Shown here: one piece after another, positions 44,581 to 54,683 of the stretch
Layout of the letters: every line of letters begins with the position of its first letter
Position numbering within the stretch: position 1 is the first letter of the stretch
Assembly: GCA_020723285.1 (NCBI GenBank)
Contig: DYJE01000003.1
Location: 147,924-211,923 of the forward strand
DNA: 64,000 nt
Origin: Desulforapulum autotrophicum
GTDB taxonomy: Bacteria > Desulfobacterota > Desulfobacteria > Desulfobacterales > Desulfolunaceae
Direction: 5' to 3'
Notes under the pieces: generated by a model
Databases searched by the model: none
What the model saw: the letters and a program-made list of their open reading frames with translations, nothing else
Told to the model about the DNA's origin: nothing
Position numbers and translations under genes: made by a program

Positions 44581-46775
44581 AACAAAAATCCTTCAGGGTT
44601 TCTTAAATCCTGCAATCTGTTGTACAGCTCGATATCTTCGCCAGGAAGAAGGAGCCAGATTTTTTTACCGAGTTTAAGGGCGATATCCTGGTAAAATTCG
44701 AACTGGCGTTCGAAATCATCGATTTCAGTACAGTTGTTGCTGAGTGCGCCAGGGATGCTTCCCTGAATGTAACCTGCGGAAGCTGCGGCGTTGACATAGT
44801 AGTTCCTGGCGAGCTTGTAACTTCGTTCAGCGACCTGGAGTGCTCTGACCTGGAGCTGCTTGTTCGACAGATAGGAGTTTGCGATGATTCTGTAAATATC
44901 GTATCGGTCATCTTCGGTATGGTTAACCAGTGAACCCAGGCGGTATGTATCATTCATGATGAAGCTTTCAAGCTCTTCTTCATATTTGATGATTTCGCTG
45001 ATCTTGCCCTGGGATGAAAGCTCCTTAAACAGAAGATCGTAAGCGTTCAGAAGGTTTTCATGGTTGATACGCCTGCCTGTTTCGTTCAGAAAGGCCGCTT
45101 TGAAATCCATCAAACAGTTTTTTCTTGAGTTGGCCAGGGGAAAACGAACCGCTGAAATATTCTTTTCATAAAGACCGAACTGGAGATACTCAAAGTAATA
45201 GTTGATCTCACCCCGGTATCTGAAAAAAATATGGTTGATGCTTGTGGCGTTCTGGTCGTTTCCATAACCCTGAATCGGTCCGAACATTTTTTCGAGATCG
45301 GAAAAGACAAGTGTTATTTTTTCAAGGGCTTCGGCGTATATTCTGTTGATATTCGTATTGAACAGTTCGTTACGCTTTTTAACGGGATACGTGTCCCATG
45401 TCCTTGCGTATTGCTTGAGTTCTTCAAGGGGTTTTCTGCATCCGTAAAGATTATAGAAAATCCATCCGGAGGGACAAACCTCCAGTTCATCCAGGAGATC
45501 CTTGTATTTGAGGCGATCCTCCACCTTGATTCCGTGTTCCACCTGCTTTCTCAGCCACGTTTTTAGGGCGGACATGGCCACAATGTCCACTTCCCGATTG
45601 TCAAGTTTCAGTGTTTCAAGTGTGTCATTGAAAAGTTTGTCCACGTTGAATTGAAGATTCTCCCCACTGGCCGAACTGCCCTGGCTCGTAAAGAGCATAA
45701 GGGGAAGTAGCGCCCGATGCGCCATGGTCTGATCTACCCAGGTTTCCCTGATGTCATGGGCGATGACCTGGGCGCTGATGGAAAGGGGAAGATTGGCTCT
45801 GAACCAGGGGTAGCTTGACAGGGCATTGTGGGTATTGATGCCCGAAAAATACCGGATGCTTTCATTTAATCCGGCACGATCCTCTTTGGTGAAAATCCGT
45901 TCGTAAGGAGAATCGATGACTTTACTGCTTTTGATCCTGAACTCATCAAGTTCAGCGCAGACTTTAACGGTCGTGTCGAACGTCAGAATGTCTTCTTTGG
46001 TGAAAGGGGGTTCGGCGTCAGGTTTTTTATTCATGAAATCGATGGCCTGTGTGATGCGCTTGATCAGGCCGTCCTGGGATACCAGAAGATAATAATACAG
46101 TGATTTGTAATAGTATTCTTCAGCGATGAACAGATTGCGATTCGGATAGAAACCGTTTTCAAAATACCGTTTGAATCGTGCGCTCTGCTTGTCCTTATGG
46201 ACCGTGCACAACTCGAAGTAGATGAAGTTGTAACCGGTAAGGTTTTGTTTGTCATCGAAATAGATGTTGCTGAACTCTTTGTTCGGATCTTCACTGTATG
46301 TATAGAGGGATGCCTGGGCTTCCCGAGCCCTGATCAGATCGAGTTTACCATCGGGGTAAATACCCAGATTTTTTTCAAGAGATGAAAAGAAAGTGTTCAA
46401 TTCCCCGTCGCTTAATTTATCTTTGACATACAGTTTGCCGATGTCGGCAATCCAGGCAGAAGGGGGCGGTGTTTCTTCAGCTGTCGTATGTGTGGATAAA
46501 GTCTTGACAGATGGGAGTGAATCCGTTGCAGGTGCTTCAGTTTTTATCGACGGTGATTCAGGTTTTGGTGATGCAGAAGGAGCGGGTTTTATTTCAGCGG
46601 CAGGTTCCGACAAACGGTTTTTTCGTCCGGGATCCGCTTTCTTCCATGTGCCTGTGGGTGAGTGACGTTCGGACTGGAGCTCCTCGCTGGTAAGGGGGGT
46701 CAGAGCAGAACTCTGAATGGCTACGGTCATGACAACCAACCACAGACAGGAAAAAAAGATGATGGGACATTTCAT
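44577..46775 (-). CDS. Large exported protein of unknown function
   Basis: A 732-residue protein with a signal peptide (MKCPIIFFSCLWLVVMTVAIQSSA), a Pro/Ser/Lys-rich disordered stretch (about 30-115) and a long helical domain with repeated Tyr-rich helices (NLFIAEEYYYKSLYYYLLV, IRYFSGINTHN, YEYLQFGLYEK). The start region (NNNT...) overlaps the following gene by four bases at its end. The low-complexity tether suits a protein reaching across the periplasm. No recognised catalytic motif. Confidence 0.6.
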   Translation of the reverse strand: MKCPIIFFSCLWLVVMTVAIQSSALTPLTSEELQSERHSPTGTWKKADPGRKNRLSEPAAEIKPAPSASPKPESPSIKTEAPATDSLPSVKTLSTHTTAEETPPPSAWIADIGKLYVKDKLSDGELNTFFSSLEKNLGIYPDGKLDLIRAREAQASLYTYSEDPNKEFSNIYFDDKQNLTGYNFIYFELCTVHKDKQSARFKRYFENGFYPNRNLFIAEEYYYKSLYYYLLVSQDGLIKRITQAIDFMNKKPDAEPPFTKEDILTFDTTVKVCAELDEFRIKSSKVIDSPYERIFTKEDRAGLNESIRYFSGINTHNALSSYPWFRANLPLSISAQVIAHDIRETWVDQTMAHRALLPLMLFTSQGSSASGENLQFNVDKLFNDTLETLKLDNREVDIVAMSALKTWLRKQVEHGIKVEDRLKYKDLLDELEVCPSGWIFYNLYGCRKPLEELKQYARTWDTYPVKKRNELFNTNINRIYAEALEKITLVFSDLEKMFGPIQGYGNDQNATSINHIFFRYRGEINYYFEYLQFGLYEKNISAVRFPLANSRKNCLMDFKAAFLNETGRRINHENLLNAYDLLFKELSSQGKISEIIKYEEELESFIMNDTYRLGSLVNHTEDDRYDIYRIIANSYLSNKQLQVRALQVAERSYKLARNYYVNAAASAGYIQGSIPGALSNNCTEIDDFERQFEFYQDIALKLGKKIWLLLPGEDIELYNRLQDLRNPEGFLL

Positions 46776-46787
46776 TCGTCTATACCT

Positions 46788-47957
46788 CTACCTTATTTTG
46801 CGTTCAAGGGCTGAAACCACATCAAAAGGAGCGTCCACCGGAGAAAAATCAATGATAACTTTTTTGGATCCCGATTCTTCTTCTATGGTCAGAGTGCACG
46901 TGTAGCCTTTGACTTTATAGATGTATGGGCTGTTGGCGCGGCTCAATTTACGTGCTTTCTTCATGATGTCCTGTTTGAGGATCTTGACTCGGTCTGAGCT
47001 CCCCAGTGCTTTACTGTTAATGACAATTTCTTCCACGGCCTCTGCGTCTTGAGGGGCGATATGACGGATGGGGGGCGGCGTTGATGTCACAGAGATGCTT
47101 TTTGGGGGAATAGGCGCTGACACAGATGAAGACCCTGGAATGGTTGAAACTCTGCCACCACGAACAGGCGGTCGAGCGCTTTCCCACTGGGTCAGCTCAG
47201 GTTTTGGTCCACGTCCGGCGGCAATACCGCTGGAGGGCGGTAAAGCTGTCATACGGTCTCCCGGTGTATCGGCTGAAACATTCCGTTTGATTTCCGGCAT
47301 GGCGTTGAAAGTCGACCCACTTGTGACAGAACGGTTTGCAGGTGCAGGTGATGCCGTGGGCAGAGGGCCTGTTTTGGGCACCATGGACGGAGCAAGCCTG
47401 TTGGGGGCTGGAAGTTGGCGTGATGGTATGTCACGGGGCTCAAGTGGTTTGGCTGTCAATTCTCTGGGTATGATGGTTTTATCATGCAGGGTTTTGGGCA
47501 ATGGTTGAGCTGCTTCAATGGGTTTTGCCTCAATTCTGTTTTCAAGGGGTTTTAGAGCTTCGATTTTTTTTTCCGGAAGCGGCTCAGCGATGGTTTTTTC
47601 AACAGGTTTCGGCTCTTCCGGTTTTTCATGGATCAGTTTTTCAAGTTCGACTTTTTTAGTTTCGACAGATTTTTTTGCTGCGTTTTTCAGAACTTTGAGC
47701 AACGGAAGAGATTTTGGCACTGTGGGTTCAGGAACACGCTCCGTGTGTGGGAGAATTACCGTGGTCCGGGTGATTTTGTAAAGATTTTTATCCAGAAGGG
47801 TTCGATTGACAATAAATATCACGATAACCGAGACGATAAAAATCAACAGGGAGGGATTGACGAACCACTCTTTTCGTCGGGTTCTGGAATAAACCCGTGG
47901 CATGATGATTTTATATGGACCACGTCCGTAATGATTGAAGCCTGGCGATACCGTCAT
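46788..47957 (-). CDS. TonB-like inner-membrane protein
   Basis: A 389-residue protein with TonB architecture: a short cytoplasmic start, one transmembrane helix (LLIFIVSVIVIFIVN), a long Pro/Lys/Glu-rich periplasmic rod (about 70-300) and a small C-terminal alpha/beta domain (YIYKVKGYTCTLTIEEESGSKKVIIDF). The end is not a textbook TonB fold, so it may be a variant. It starts inside the ExbD-like stop codon (ATGA). It would pass motor force to outer-membrane or periplasmic partners; the following exported genes are its likely partners. Confidence 0.75.
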   Translation of the reverse strand: MTVSPGFNHYGRGPYKIIMPRVYSRTRRKEWFVNPSLLIFIVSVIVIFIVNRTLLDKNLYKITRTTVILPHTERVPEPTVPKSLPLLKVLKNAAKKSVETKKVELEKLIHEKPEEPKPVEKTIAEPLPEKKIEALKPLENRIEAKPIEAAQPLPKTLHDKTIIPRELTAKPLEPRDIPSRQLPAPNRLAPSMVPKTGPLPTASPAPANRSVTSGSTFNAMPEIKRNVSADTPGDRMTALPPSSGIAAGRGPKPELTQWESARPPVRGGRVSTIPGSSSVSAPIPPKSISVTSTPPPIRHIAPQDAEAVEEIVINSKALGSSDRVKILKQDIMKKARKLSRANSPYIYKVKGYTCTLTIEEESGSKKVIIDFSPVDAPFDVVSALERKIR

Positions 47958-48421
47958 TTTTGATTCACACCGCCTGAATGCTGGATGGTGATCCGGTTAG
48001 CGTCTTCGTAGATGCTTTCAATGACGGACATGGCCATCAGAGTATCTTTACTCAGGGAAAATGTGTCAGGGACGAGAATCGGTCGCTGACTTCCTTCCTG
48101 TTTAAGAACGGTCAGTTTGTTGCTGAGGTCCTGTGCGGAGAGCAGGGTGGGGTCGACAGTTTCTTTGGTACCCTGGATGAAAACGACCTGGTAGGGGTTT
48201 GTTTCAGGGATGGTGGGCTTGAGCACCCGGATCTGGTAAGACTGATAACCTTGCTCAATGGATGAGACCTGCTTGTTTTTGACAACTTTGGGGACAGTCA
48301 TTTCACCGATGTTGACCGGTTTCTTTCCAACTGTCGATGTCTGAGTGAATGCGATGAGCAGGAGAAACGCCAGGTCAGCAAAAGAAAACAGCCAAATTCT
48401 TGAATCTTCACCGTGTTTCAT
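47954..48421 (-). CDS. ExbD/TolR-like protein
   Basis: A 155-residue inner-membrane protein: one N-terminal helix FSFADLAFLLLIAFTQT with the Asp at the place of the proton-carrying Asp of ExbD (D25 in E. coli), then a periplasmic domain with ILVPDTFSLSKDTLM. The next gene starts within its stop codon. Membership of the ExbD family is inferred from architecture and that Asp rather than strong sequence likeness. Confidence 0.75.
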   Translation of the reverse strand: MKHGEDSRIWLFSFADLAFLLLIAFTQTSTVGKKPVNIGEMTVPKVVKNKQVSSIEQGYQSYQIRVLKPTIPETNPYQVVFIQGTKETVDPTLLSAQDLSNKLTVLKQEGSQRPILVPDTFSLSKDTLMAMSVIESIYEDANRITIQHSGGVNQK

Positions 48422-48464
48422 ATCTTATATGGTCCCGTGTGTGCGTGTGTTTGAAAATGAATCA

Positions 48465-49046
48465 CTAAAACAGCCTGGATGCCATCCCCAATGCTTTGTC
48501 GATTCGAGCTTCTGACAAGGTGATCAGATTTTTTTTGATCACTTCGAAAATGATAAATGTAGCCATGGTAATCAGCGTCGTGAACAGTGCAACGCCAAGG
48601 CCCTGGGTGTTAAGGGCGCTGTTGGGATCTTCATTTGCGAGAAATATCATGATCATCCCGAATACGGTGCCGAAAAGACCCGTGGGTGGAAGGATGTTGG
48701 TGATCATGGTGATCCGGTTGATGTATTTATGGTGAAAAACATTTTCGATGAGCTGGAATGTTGCATCTGCAAGAAATGTTTTAGGATAATTATTCCCCTG
48801 ATGTTGAATGTGTGCGGAGTAATATGTTTTAGCGGTCAGAACCATCAACGGATCGTCGGTCATGCTTTCCTTCTTGGTTTCAGCCCGGATGACATCGAAG
48901 CTGACAGCGCGGATATGTCTGTAAGCTTGAAAGCACATCCATGTGGCATGGGCGAACAAAATGGCAATTCCTGTGAACACACATCCGTGGATCATGGTTT
49001 TGATAAGATCCGGATACATTCTGAACATATAAACCAAAAAATCCAT
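48465..49046 (-). CDS. ExbB/TolQ/MotA-like proton channel protein
   Basis: A 193-residue protein with three transmembrane helices (TMIHGCVFTGIAILFA, NILPPTGLFGTVFGMIMIFLA, GLGVALFTTLITMATFIIFEV). The middle reads like the TolQ/ExbB core: LPPTGLFGTVFGMI, and ALFTTL corresponds to the conserved TALxTTxxGL part. It should form a proton-driven motor with the ExbD-like product. It is the first gene of a six-gene operon ending at 41270. Ion specificity is unknown. Confidence 0.85.
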   Translation of the reverse strand: MDFLVYMFRMYPDLIKTMIHGCVFTGIAILFAHATWMCFQAYRHIRAVSFDVIRAETKKESMTDDPLMVLTAKTYYSAHIQHQGNNYPKTFLADATFQLIENVFHHKYINRITMITNILPPTGLFGTVFGMIMIFLANEDPNSALNTQGLGVALFTTLITMATFIIFEVIKKNLITLSEARIDKALGMASRLF

Positions 49047-49540
49047 ATCAGTCCTTATTTAATCAGCAAAGTTTCAAAACTTGACCCTGAAACATGCAAC
49101 ACATCTGAAAGAGTTGTGGTTTCGGTCGGGTGTTCAATTGTTTGATTTGTACTATCCATTATGTCGATCTTTGCGTGATGTCAATAGTATTCTGCTTGAA
49201 CAGCCCGAAAATACAGACATGTCAAAGGTTTTTCAGGAGGGTATTTTATTTGAAATCACATGGACGTAAACTGTGGAGTTTAAATGTAAAAAAAGAATCA
49301 TAAGATGATATCGCAATGTACTTGCTAAAGGTATGGGATGTTATTTATGAAGAACGATCCAATGTGTCAAAGAGCATGATTGTAACCCAATGGATGAATG
49401 AAATGGATGTCATTCAATAACTCTTTGTAATAAATTAACATACGTGTATTGTTGTTTATTTGTGAAGCTGTTTTAAGCTTTTAATGAGATGAATGGTAAA
49501 GGTGGGTCAGGAGAAGAGATGCAGGTGTTGAAAAATAAGA
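49047..49540. other. Upstream region of the Exb-type operon
   Basis: About 490 AT-rich bases without a supportable gene. It presumably carries the operon promoter on the minus strand; I could not place one with confidence. Confidence 0.5.
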
Positions 49541-49567
49541 AAGGGTACAGACAGAAACTGTACCCTT
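49541..49567 (-). terminator. Terminator after tRNA-Arg
   Basis: AAGGGTACAG and CTGTACCCTT form a perfect 10-pair stem. On the minus strand it follows the tRNA and is trailed by TTCTTATTTTT; on the plus strand it is also followed by TTTTT. Confidence 0.85.
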
Positions 49568-49577
49568 TTTATTTTTA

Positions 49578-49654
49578 TGGCGCGCTCGGCAGGATTCGAA
49601 CCTGCGACCCCCTGATTCGTAGTCAGATACTCTATCCAACTGAGCTACGAGCGC
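49578..49654 (-). tRNA. tRNA-Arg (anticodon ACG)
   Basis: A 77-base cloverleaf with encoded CCA. The anticodon stem-loop has ACG in the loop CTACGAA and the T loop reads GGTTCGAATCC. The acceptor stem is GCGCTCG / CGAGCGC. The wobble A would be edited to inosine by TadA. Confidence 0.97.
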
Positions 49655-49669
49655 TTAAAATGTGGCATA

Positions 49670-49698
49670 CTTTTAATCCAAACCGTCCATGTTGTCAA
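49670..49698 (-). promoter_or_regulatory. Promoter of tRNA-Arg
   Basis: On the minus strand TTGACA, then 17 bases, then TAAAAG, with the tRNA starting 16 bases past the -10 box. The tRNA-Pro promoter has the same design. Confidence 0.65.
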
Positions 49699-49785
49699 CG
49701 ATTAGTTGGAAAACTTTTTTAGTTGTCAAGGGTCTTGAAAACAGGATACTGAGGGGTACTCTATTTAATCAATGAAGAAAGACCG

Positions 49786-50274
49786 GTGAATGAGATGCTT
49801 GACGATATGGATTATATGAGGCTTGCTCTGGCTGAGGCTGAAAAAGCTGGACAAAGCGACGAAGTTCCGATAGGTAGTGTGATTGTGGCTAAAACAGGGG
49901 AAGTTATTTCAAGCGCTCGGAATATGACCCTATTTCTTGCAGATCCGACAGCTCATGCGGAAATGCTCGCTATCAGAAAAGCGGCCCAAAATCTTGGGAA
50001 TTACAGACTGATAGATGCTACACTTTACACGACCATCGAACCCTGCATCATGTGCATGGGGGCGATCGTCCATGCCCGGATACGACGGGTCGTTTTCGGA
50101 GCTCCCGATCCCAAGTGGGGTGGAGGAGGCTCGCTTTACAACTTTGCGGAAGATAGGAGGCTGAATCACTCAGTCACATTATCTTCCGGCGTCTGCGAGG
50201 CTGAAAGCAGGGAACTGATTCAGAGTTTTTTTAGAAGCAGACGAACCAAACAGCAGGATGAGCATTGTTCATAA
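49786..50274 (+). CDS. tadA: tRNA-specific adenosine deaminase
   Basis: A 162-residue deaminase that converts A34 of tRNA-Arg(ACG) to inosine. The zinc site has H57-A-E59 (HAE, with Glu as proton shuttle) and PCxxC (C87, C90). The core DPTAHAEMLAIRKAA and PCIMCMGAIVHARI is canonical. The start is GTG at 49786; an ATG at 49795 is possible. It lies just beyond the gene for its own substrate tRNA, on the opposite strand. Confidence 0.95.
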   Translation: MNEMLDDMDYMRLALAEAEKAGQSDEVPIGSVIVAKTGEVISSARNMTLFLADPTAHAEMLAIRKAAQNLGNYRLIDATLYTTIEPCIMCMGAIVHARIRRVVFGAPDPKWGGGGSLYNFAEDRRLNHSVTLSSGVCEAESRELIQSFFRSRRTKQQDEHCS

Positions 50275-50288
50275 ACCCAACATTTTAA

Positions 50289-51599
<1,311 letters not shown>

Positions 51600-51618
51600 G
51601 GAAATGTGACATTACGAA

Positions 51619-51647
51619 TTGACAAACGTTATCCGTTATTATAAAAA
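51619..51647 (+). promoter_or_regulatory. Promoter of tRNA-Pro
   Basis: TTGACA, 17 bases, TAAAAA, with the tRNA starting 17 bases past the -10 box. An alternative -10 TATAAA two bases earlier is possible. Confidence 0.6.
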
Positions 51648-51664
51648 ACGTTCGTTCATTTCAT

Positions 51665-51741
51665 CGGGATGTGGCTCAGTCTGGTAGAGCACAGCGTTCG
51701 GGACGCTGGGGTCGGAGGTTCGAATCCTCTCATCCCGACCA
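51665..51741 (+). tRNA. tRNA-Pro (anticodon CGG)
   Basis: A 77-base cloverleaf with encoded CCA. The anticodon loop is TTCGGGA in the stem CAGCG/CGCTG; the acceptor stem is CGGGATG / CATCCCG; the T loop is GGTTCGAATCC. An integrase gene follows within 81 bases, so its 3' end is probably the attachment site of the adjoining element. Confidence 0.97.
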
Positions 51742-51821
51742 AATAAACCCCATAGTTTCAATCAGTTAATAAAATTTCCATACTCAAAACCGATGTGTAA
51801 ATGATGTGTAGTTTGAAAAGA

Positions 51822-52982
51822 CTACACATCTCCGGTTTTTTTCTTTTTTAGTGGAACGATGCGGGCTTTTTTTTGAGTCATAGCGGCCGTTACAGTTTTA
51901 AGATTGTCGATGCCGTCTACCTCGCAGTAACGCTTAAAAGCCTTGTTTGTCAGTCCTGAAGCTGCAAGGGCTTTTTCTTCGCCTAATATCCTGGCTGTCT
52001 CTGTTGCGGTTGTATGTTTTGTGCCCGCATACAAACCAACACCTTCAATGCCCAGCTCTTTACAAGCTTTAGTCCAATACTTCCGGAGCAAATTGATTCC
52101 GAAAACCTGGTTTGCATCAGATTTTCGAAGATCGCCACGGTGTCTGAAAAACGGCATCGTCGGGAAAGCCGGATACTCGTTCTTGAACCTGATGAACTCT
52201 TCAATATGCTCCGGCATCAAACGTATTGTCTTGAACTTGTTCCGGCGCTTCGTCGGATTATGGATGATCAGAATTCCGTTTTCATCAACGCTGTTTTCCA
52301 AAATCCTTCGGATATCGTCCGGGCGCAATGCGGTGTATGTCGCAAGGAGCTCACAGGCAAAACCGATTTTTTCATTGGATTGATCTGCCAGCTCATGAAC
52401 CTTTTCAATGATCATCGATTGGGTTTCCCAATCTGTGATCGTTCGACGACCAAGTTCAAAATCGATCTTTGGGAAAACAGGTATGTCCATGATGACCCCG
52501 CGTTGTTTTACCCATTTGAAAAAGTCATGAAGCTGAGAGATATAATTTGAACGGGTCTTGTCGCTCAATCCTTTCAATGAAAAGGCAAAGTCGTCAATAT
52601 CTGCACCGCTGATATGCTTGACGTTAATATTCGCAAAATAATCAACGGCTCGTTTCATATATACGACTATGTGTGAGAAAGAGCGCTTCCCTTCTTTCCG
52701 TGTCAGATATGTTCCAACGAGGTTTTTGAATCCGTTCGGTTCTTCCCGCTTATAGTCTTCAGGATCGAAAGACCCTTCGTCCTTTTTATATCTGACCCCG
52801 TTTAAAAATCTTACCGCTTCATCGTAAGATGTGAAGTTTTTATAAAGCTTTTCAAATCTCACCACAAACCGTGTTGCCGCATGCCCGTGATCCGGACAAA
52901 AACAACCTCTTTTTCGTTCGTTATGCCAAAGTGTGCCCTTGCATACAGGGCATTTTTGGCGTGTATGAATACCACCAGCCAT
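51822..52982 (-). CDS. Tyrosine recombinase (integrase) with N-terminal zinc ribbon
   Basis: A 386-residue tyrosine integrase. The N terminus has a zinc-ribbon pair (CPVCKG...CFCPDH), followed by a SAM-like core-binding domain and the catalytic domain with the Arg motif TALRPDDIRRIL, a Lys/beta hairpin and TKHTTATETARILGE, then the C-terminal nucleophile region FKRYCEVDG. The HxxR box is degenerate here (HTTA). The ATG at 52982 has AGGAGG ten bases upstream. It points at tRNA-Pro, the presumed attB, as usual. Confidence 0.88.
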   Translation of the reverse strand: MAGGIHTRQKCPVCKGTLWHNERKRGCFCPDHGHAATRFVVRFEKLYKNFTSYDEAVRFLNGVRYKKDEGSFDPEDYKREEPNGFKNLVGTYLTRKEGKRSFSHIVVYMKRAVDYFANINVKHISGADIDDFAFSLKGLSDKTRSNYISQLHDFFKWVKQRGVIMDIPVFPKIDFELGRRTITDWETQSMIIEKVHELADQSNEKIGFACELLATYTALRPDDIRRILENSVDENGILIIHNPTKRRNKFKTIRLMPEHIEEFIRFKNEYPAFPTMPFFRHRGDLRKSDANQVFGINLLRKYWTKACKELGIEGVGLYAGTKHTTATETARILGEEKALAASGLTNKAFKRYCEVDGIDNLKTVTAAMTQKKARIVPLKKKKTGDV

Positions 52983-53073
52983 ACATAAACCACCTCCTTT
53001 CTGAATAAAATCATTTCGGATGGTAAAATATGTGGTTGATGGTTTCAACATTTTTAAATTTTCTAATCCGCTA

Positions 53074-54336
53074 TTATTTCAGTAAAGCAAGGCAAAGCGC
53101 GGCGGCAGTCTGTACCGGAACCGCGTTCCCGATCTGTTTGATTTTTTCCGATTTGGTCCCGCAGAAATGATAGTCCGCAGGAAAGCTCTGGGCCGCCGCC
53201 AGTTCGTGAGGCTGAAGCATCCGGTAGCGGATGTCCAGGGCGCAATGATCGAGCGACGGCGAAACGATCCCGAACCGGTCCCGGGTGGTGATGGTGTCGA
53301 TGGGTTTGTCGATGGACAGGGTGTTATTCCCGGTGCCGTAATATTTGACGATGAAGGGTTCGATCAGGGCGTCCGCTCCACGGGTGGTCACGGTGGACAT
53401 GGGCTTCGAGACCGGCCGGACATAAAGCTGACCGGCCCGCCCGGCCTGCTGGGGCAGGATGAACGGTTCACAAAGGGCGATATGCTGGCCCGAGGCTGTG
53501 ATCGTGGGAAGGGGCAGGGCGGTGGACCGGCTTTTCGAGGTGCCGTAAAGCATCACCAGGAAGGGCTCGGCCTTTTTCCCACCGAAGGTTTTCAGGCCGT
53601 GGACGATCCGGTCCATGGATCTCTGGGCCAGGGGCCTTTTACGGCTGAAGATGCTTTCCCCCTTAATGCTCCAGTCGATGATGGATTTTGCGGGGATCCA
53701 TTTCCGGGTCTCGCCGAACAGATCCGGGCCGCCCTGTTCGGAATGGGTATGTTCCGGCCAGACAATGCGGCGGTTTCCCCTTCGGCAGAGCATGAAAAAC
53801 CGGGTCCGGCAGGTGGGGTCCCCGTAATCGGCGGTATTCACGGTTCGCCAGGAACACCGGTAGCCCAAAGACTCCAGCGCGCCGACAAAGGCCCGGAACG
53901 TTTGTCCCCTCTTTGAAATCATGGGCTTGCCGTTGGCTCCCAACGGCCCCCAGGACATGAACTCCGGGACATTCTCGATGAGGATGTTCTCGATATAAAG
54001 GGCCTCGGCCCAGCGCACGATATGCCAGCCGGATGAACGGGACTGGTCGGAACAGGGAACCCCGCCTCGGGCATTTGAAAAGTGGGTGCATTCGGGGGAA
54101 GCCGTAAGGAGCCGGACCCGCCTGTCCGGGAACAGCTTCCGGGGGTCGATGTTGTGGAGGTTCTCGCACAGGTGCCGGGCCTCCGGGTGGTTTTTGGAAT
54201 GGGTCTCGATGGCCACGTCCCAGTGGTTGATGGCCGTGAGGGATACGTCAAGGCCCATGGACCGGGCTGCGGTCAAAAGTCCGGTGCTGGTTCCGCCCGC
54301 CCCGCAGAAAAGATCGATGGCCTGGATGGTTTTCAT
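53074..54336 (-). CDS. DNA (cytosine-5) methyltransferase, phage type
   Basis: A 420-residue C5 methyltransferase that transfers a methyl group from S-adenosylmethionine. Motif I DLFCGAGG, the catalytic Cys83 in ASPECTHFS, ENVP near 118, the QRxR-like CRTRFF and the C-terminal IGNAVP are visible. No restriction enzyme gene is next to it, so it is probably orphan, protecting the element's DNA or altering expression. It is preceded by the zinc-finger gene at 54340 (three bases apart). Confidence 0.92.
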   Translation of the reverse strand: MKTIQAIDLFCGAGGTSTGLLTAARSMGLDVSLTAINHWDVAIETHSKNHPEARHLCENLHNIDPRKLFPDRRVRLLTASPECTHFSNARGGVPCSDQSRSSGWHIVRWAEALYIENILIENVPEFMSWGPLGANGKPMISKRGQTFRAFVGALESLGYRCSWRTVNTADYGDPTCRTRFFMLCRRGNRRIVWPEHTHSEQGGPDLFGETRKWIPAKSIIDWSIKGESIFSRKRPLAQRSMDRIVHGLKTFGGKKAEPFLVMLYGTSKSRSTALPLPTITASGQHIALCEPFILPQQAGRAGQLYVRPVSKPMSTVTTRGADALIEPFIVKYYGTGNNTLSIDKPIDTITTRDRFGIVSPSLDHCALDIRYRMLQPHELAAAQSFPADYHFCGTKSEKIKQIGNAVPVQTAAALCLALLK

Positions 54337-54339
54337 GGG

Positions 54340-54471
54340 TCAATGCCTCTCTTCCGTCGTGGCCATGTTCCCGCACGGACACACCCAGGTGTGAACCGTG
54401 ACCCAGGACCTGGGATAATGGTGGGACGATCTCCTCCGCATGGACTTTCCGCATTTCCTGCATTTCATCAT
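54340..54471 (-). CDS. Small Ogr/Delta-like zinc-finger protein
   Basis: A 43-residue gene with a CxxC near the start (MMKCRKCGKSMRRRSS) and CPCG near the end (WVCPCGNMATTEER). The outline MxCxxCGxxxRxRSS...C-C resembles the Ogr/Delta/Com-type phage zinc fingers that turn on late genes. GGAG precedes the ATG at 54471 by seven bases; ATG 54468 is an alternative. It ends three bases before the methyltransferase start. In P4-like satellites such an activator uses the helper phage late genes. Confidence 0.55.
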   Translation of the reverse strand: MMKCRKCGKSMRRRSSHHYPRSWVTVHTWVCPCGNMATTEERH

Positions 54472-54520
54472 GATAAATCTCCGGTTCATTTGACCCTGTA
54501 ACGTTTTCATTCAGCCCATC

Positions 54521-54669
54521 GTAGGTCGGGTTAAGGAACGAAACCCGACAAATGACCCGATCCTTTAAATTCAACAACGGACGCATAACCTTTCTGACCG
54601 CCCTGTTTGCCATCCGCCGCTCATGTTTCTGCGGAGGCCCGTCGGCTTTCGTTCCTCAAGCCGACCTAC
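54521..54669. repeat. Two REP-like palindromes
   Basis: 54521-54549 reads GTAGGTCGGGTT...AAACCCGAC, then AAATG-CCCGATCC; 54641-54669 reads GTCGGCTT...AAGCCGACCTAC, identical to the copy at 28973-29001. The two are variants of one 29-base family in opposite orientation. Confidence 0.75.
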
Positions 54670-54683
54670 ATCCAGATTGACCC

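Noticed and set aside
53167-53916. 249-codon plus-strand frame opposite the methyltransferase
   Set aside because: It is Gly/Arg-rich antisense of a gene with all C5-methyltransferase motifs.
54248-54613. 121-codon minus-strand frame over the zinc-finger gene
   Set aside because: Its text is unlike a protein (runs of His/Arg/Gly), it crosses a REP element and overlaps the better-supported 43-residue frame in another phase.
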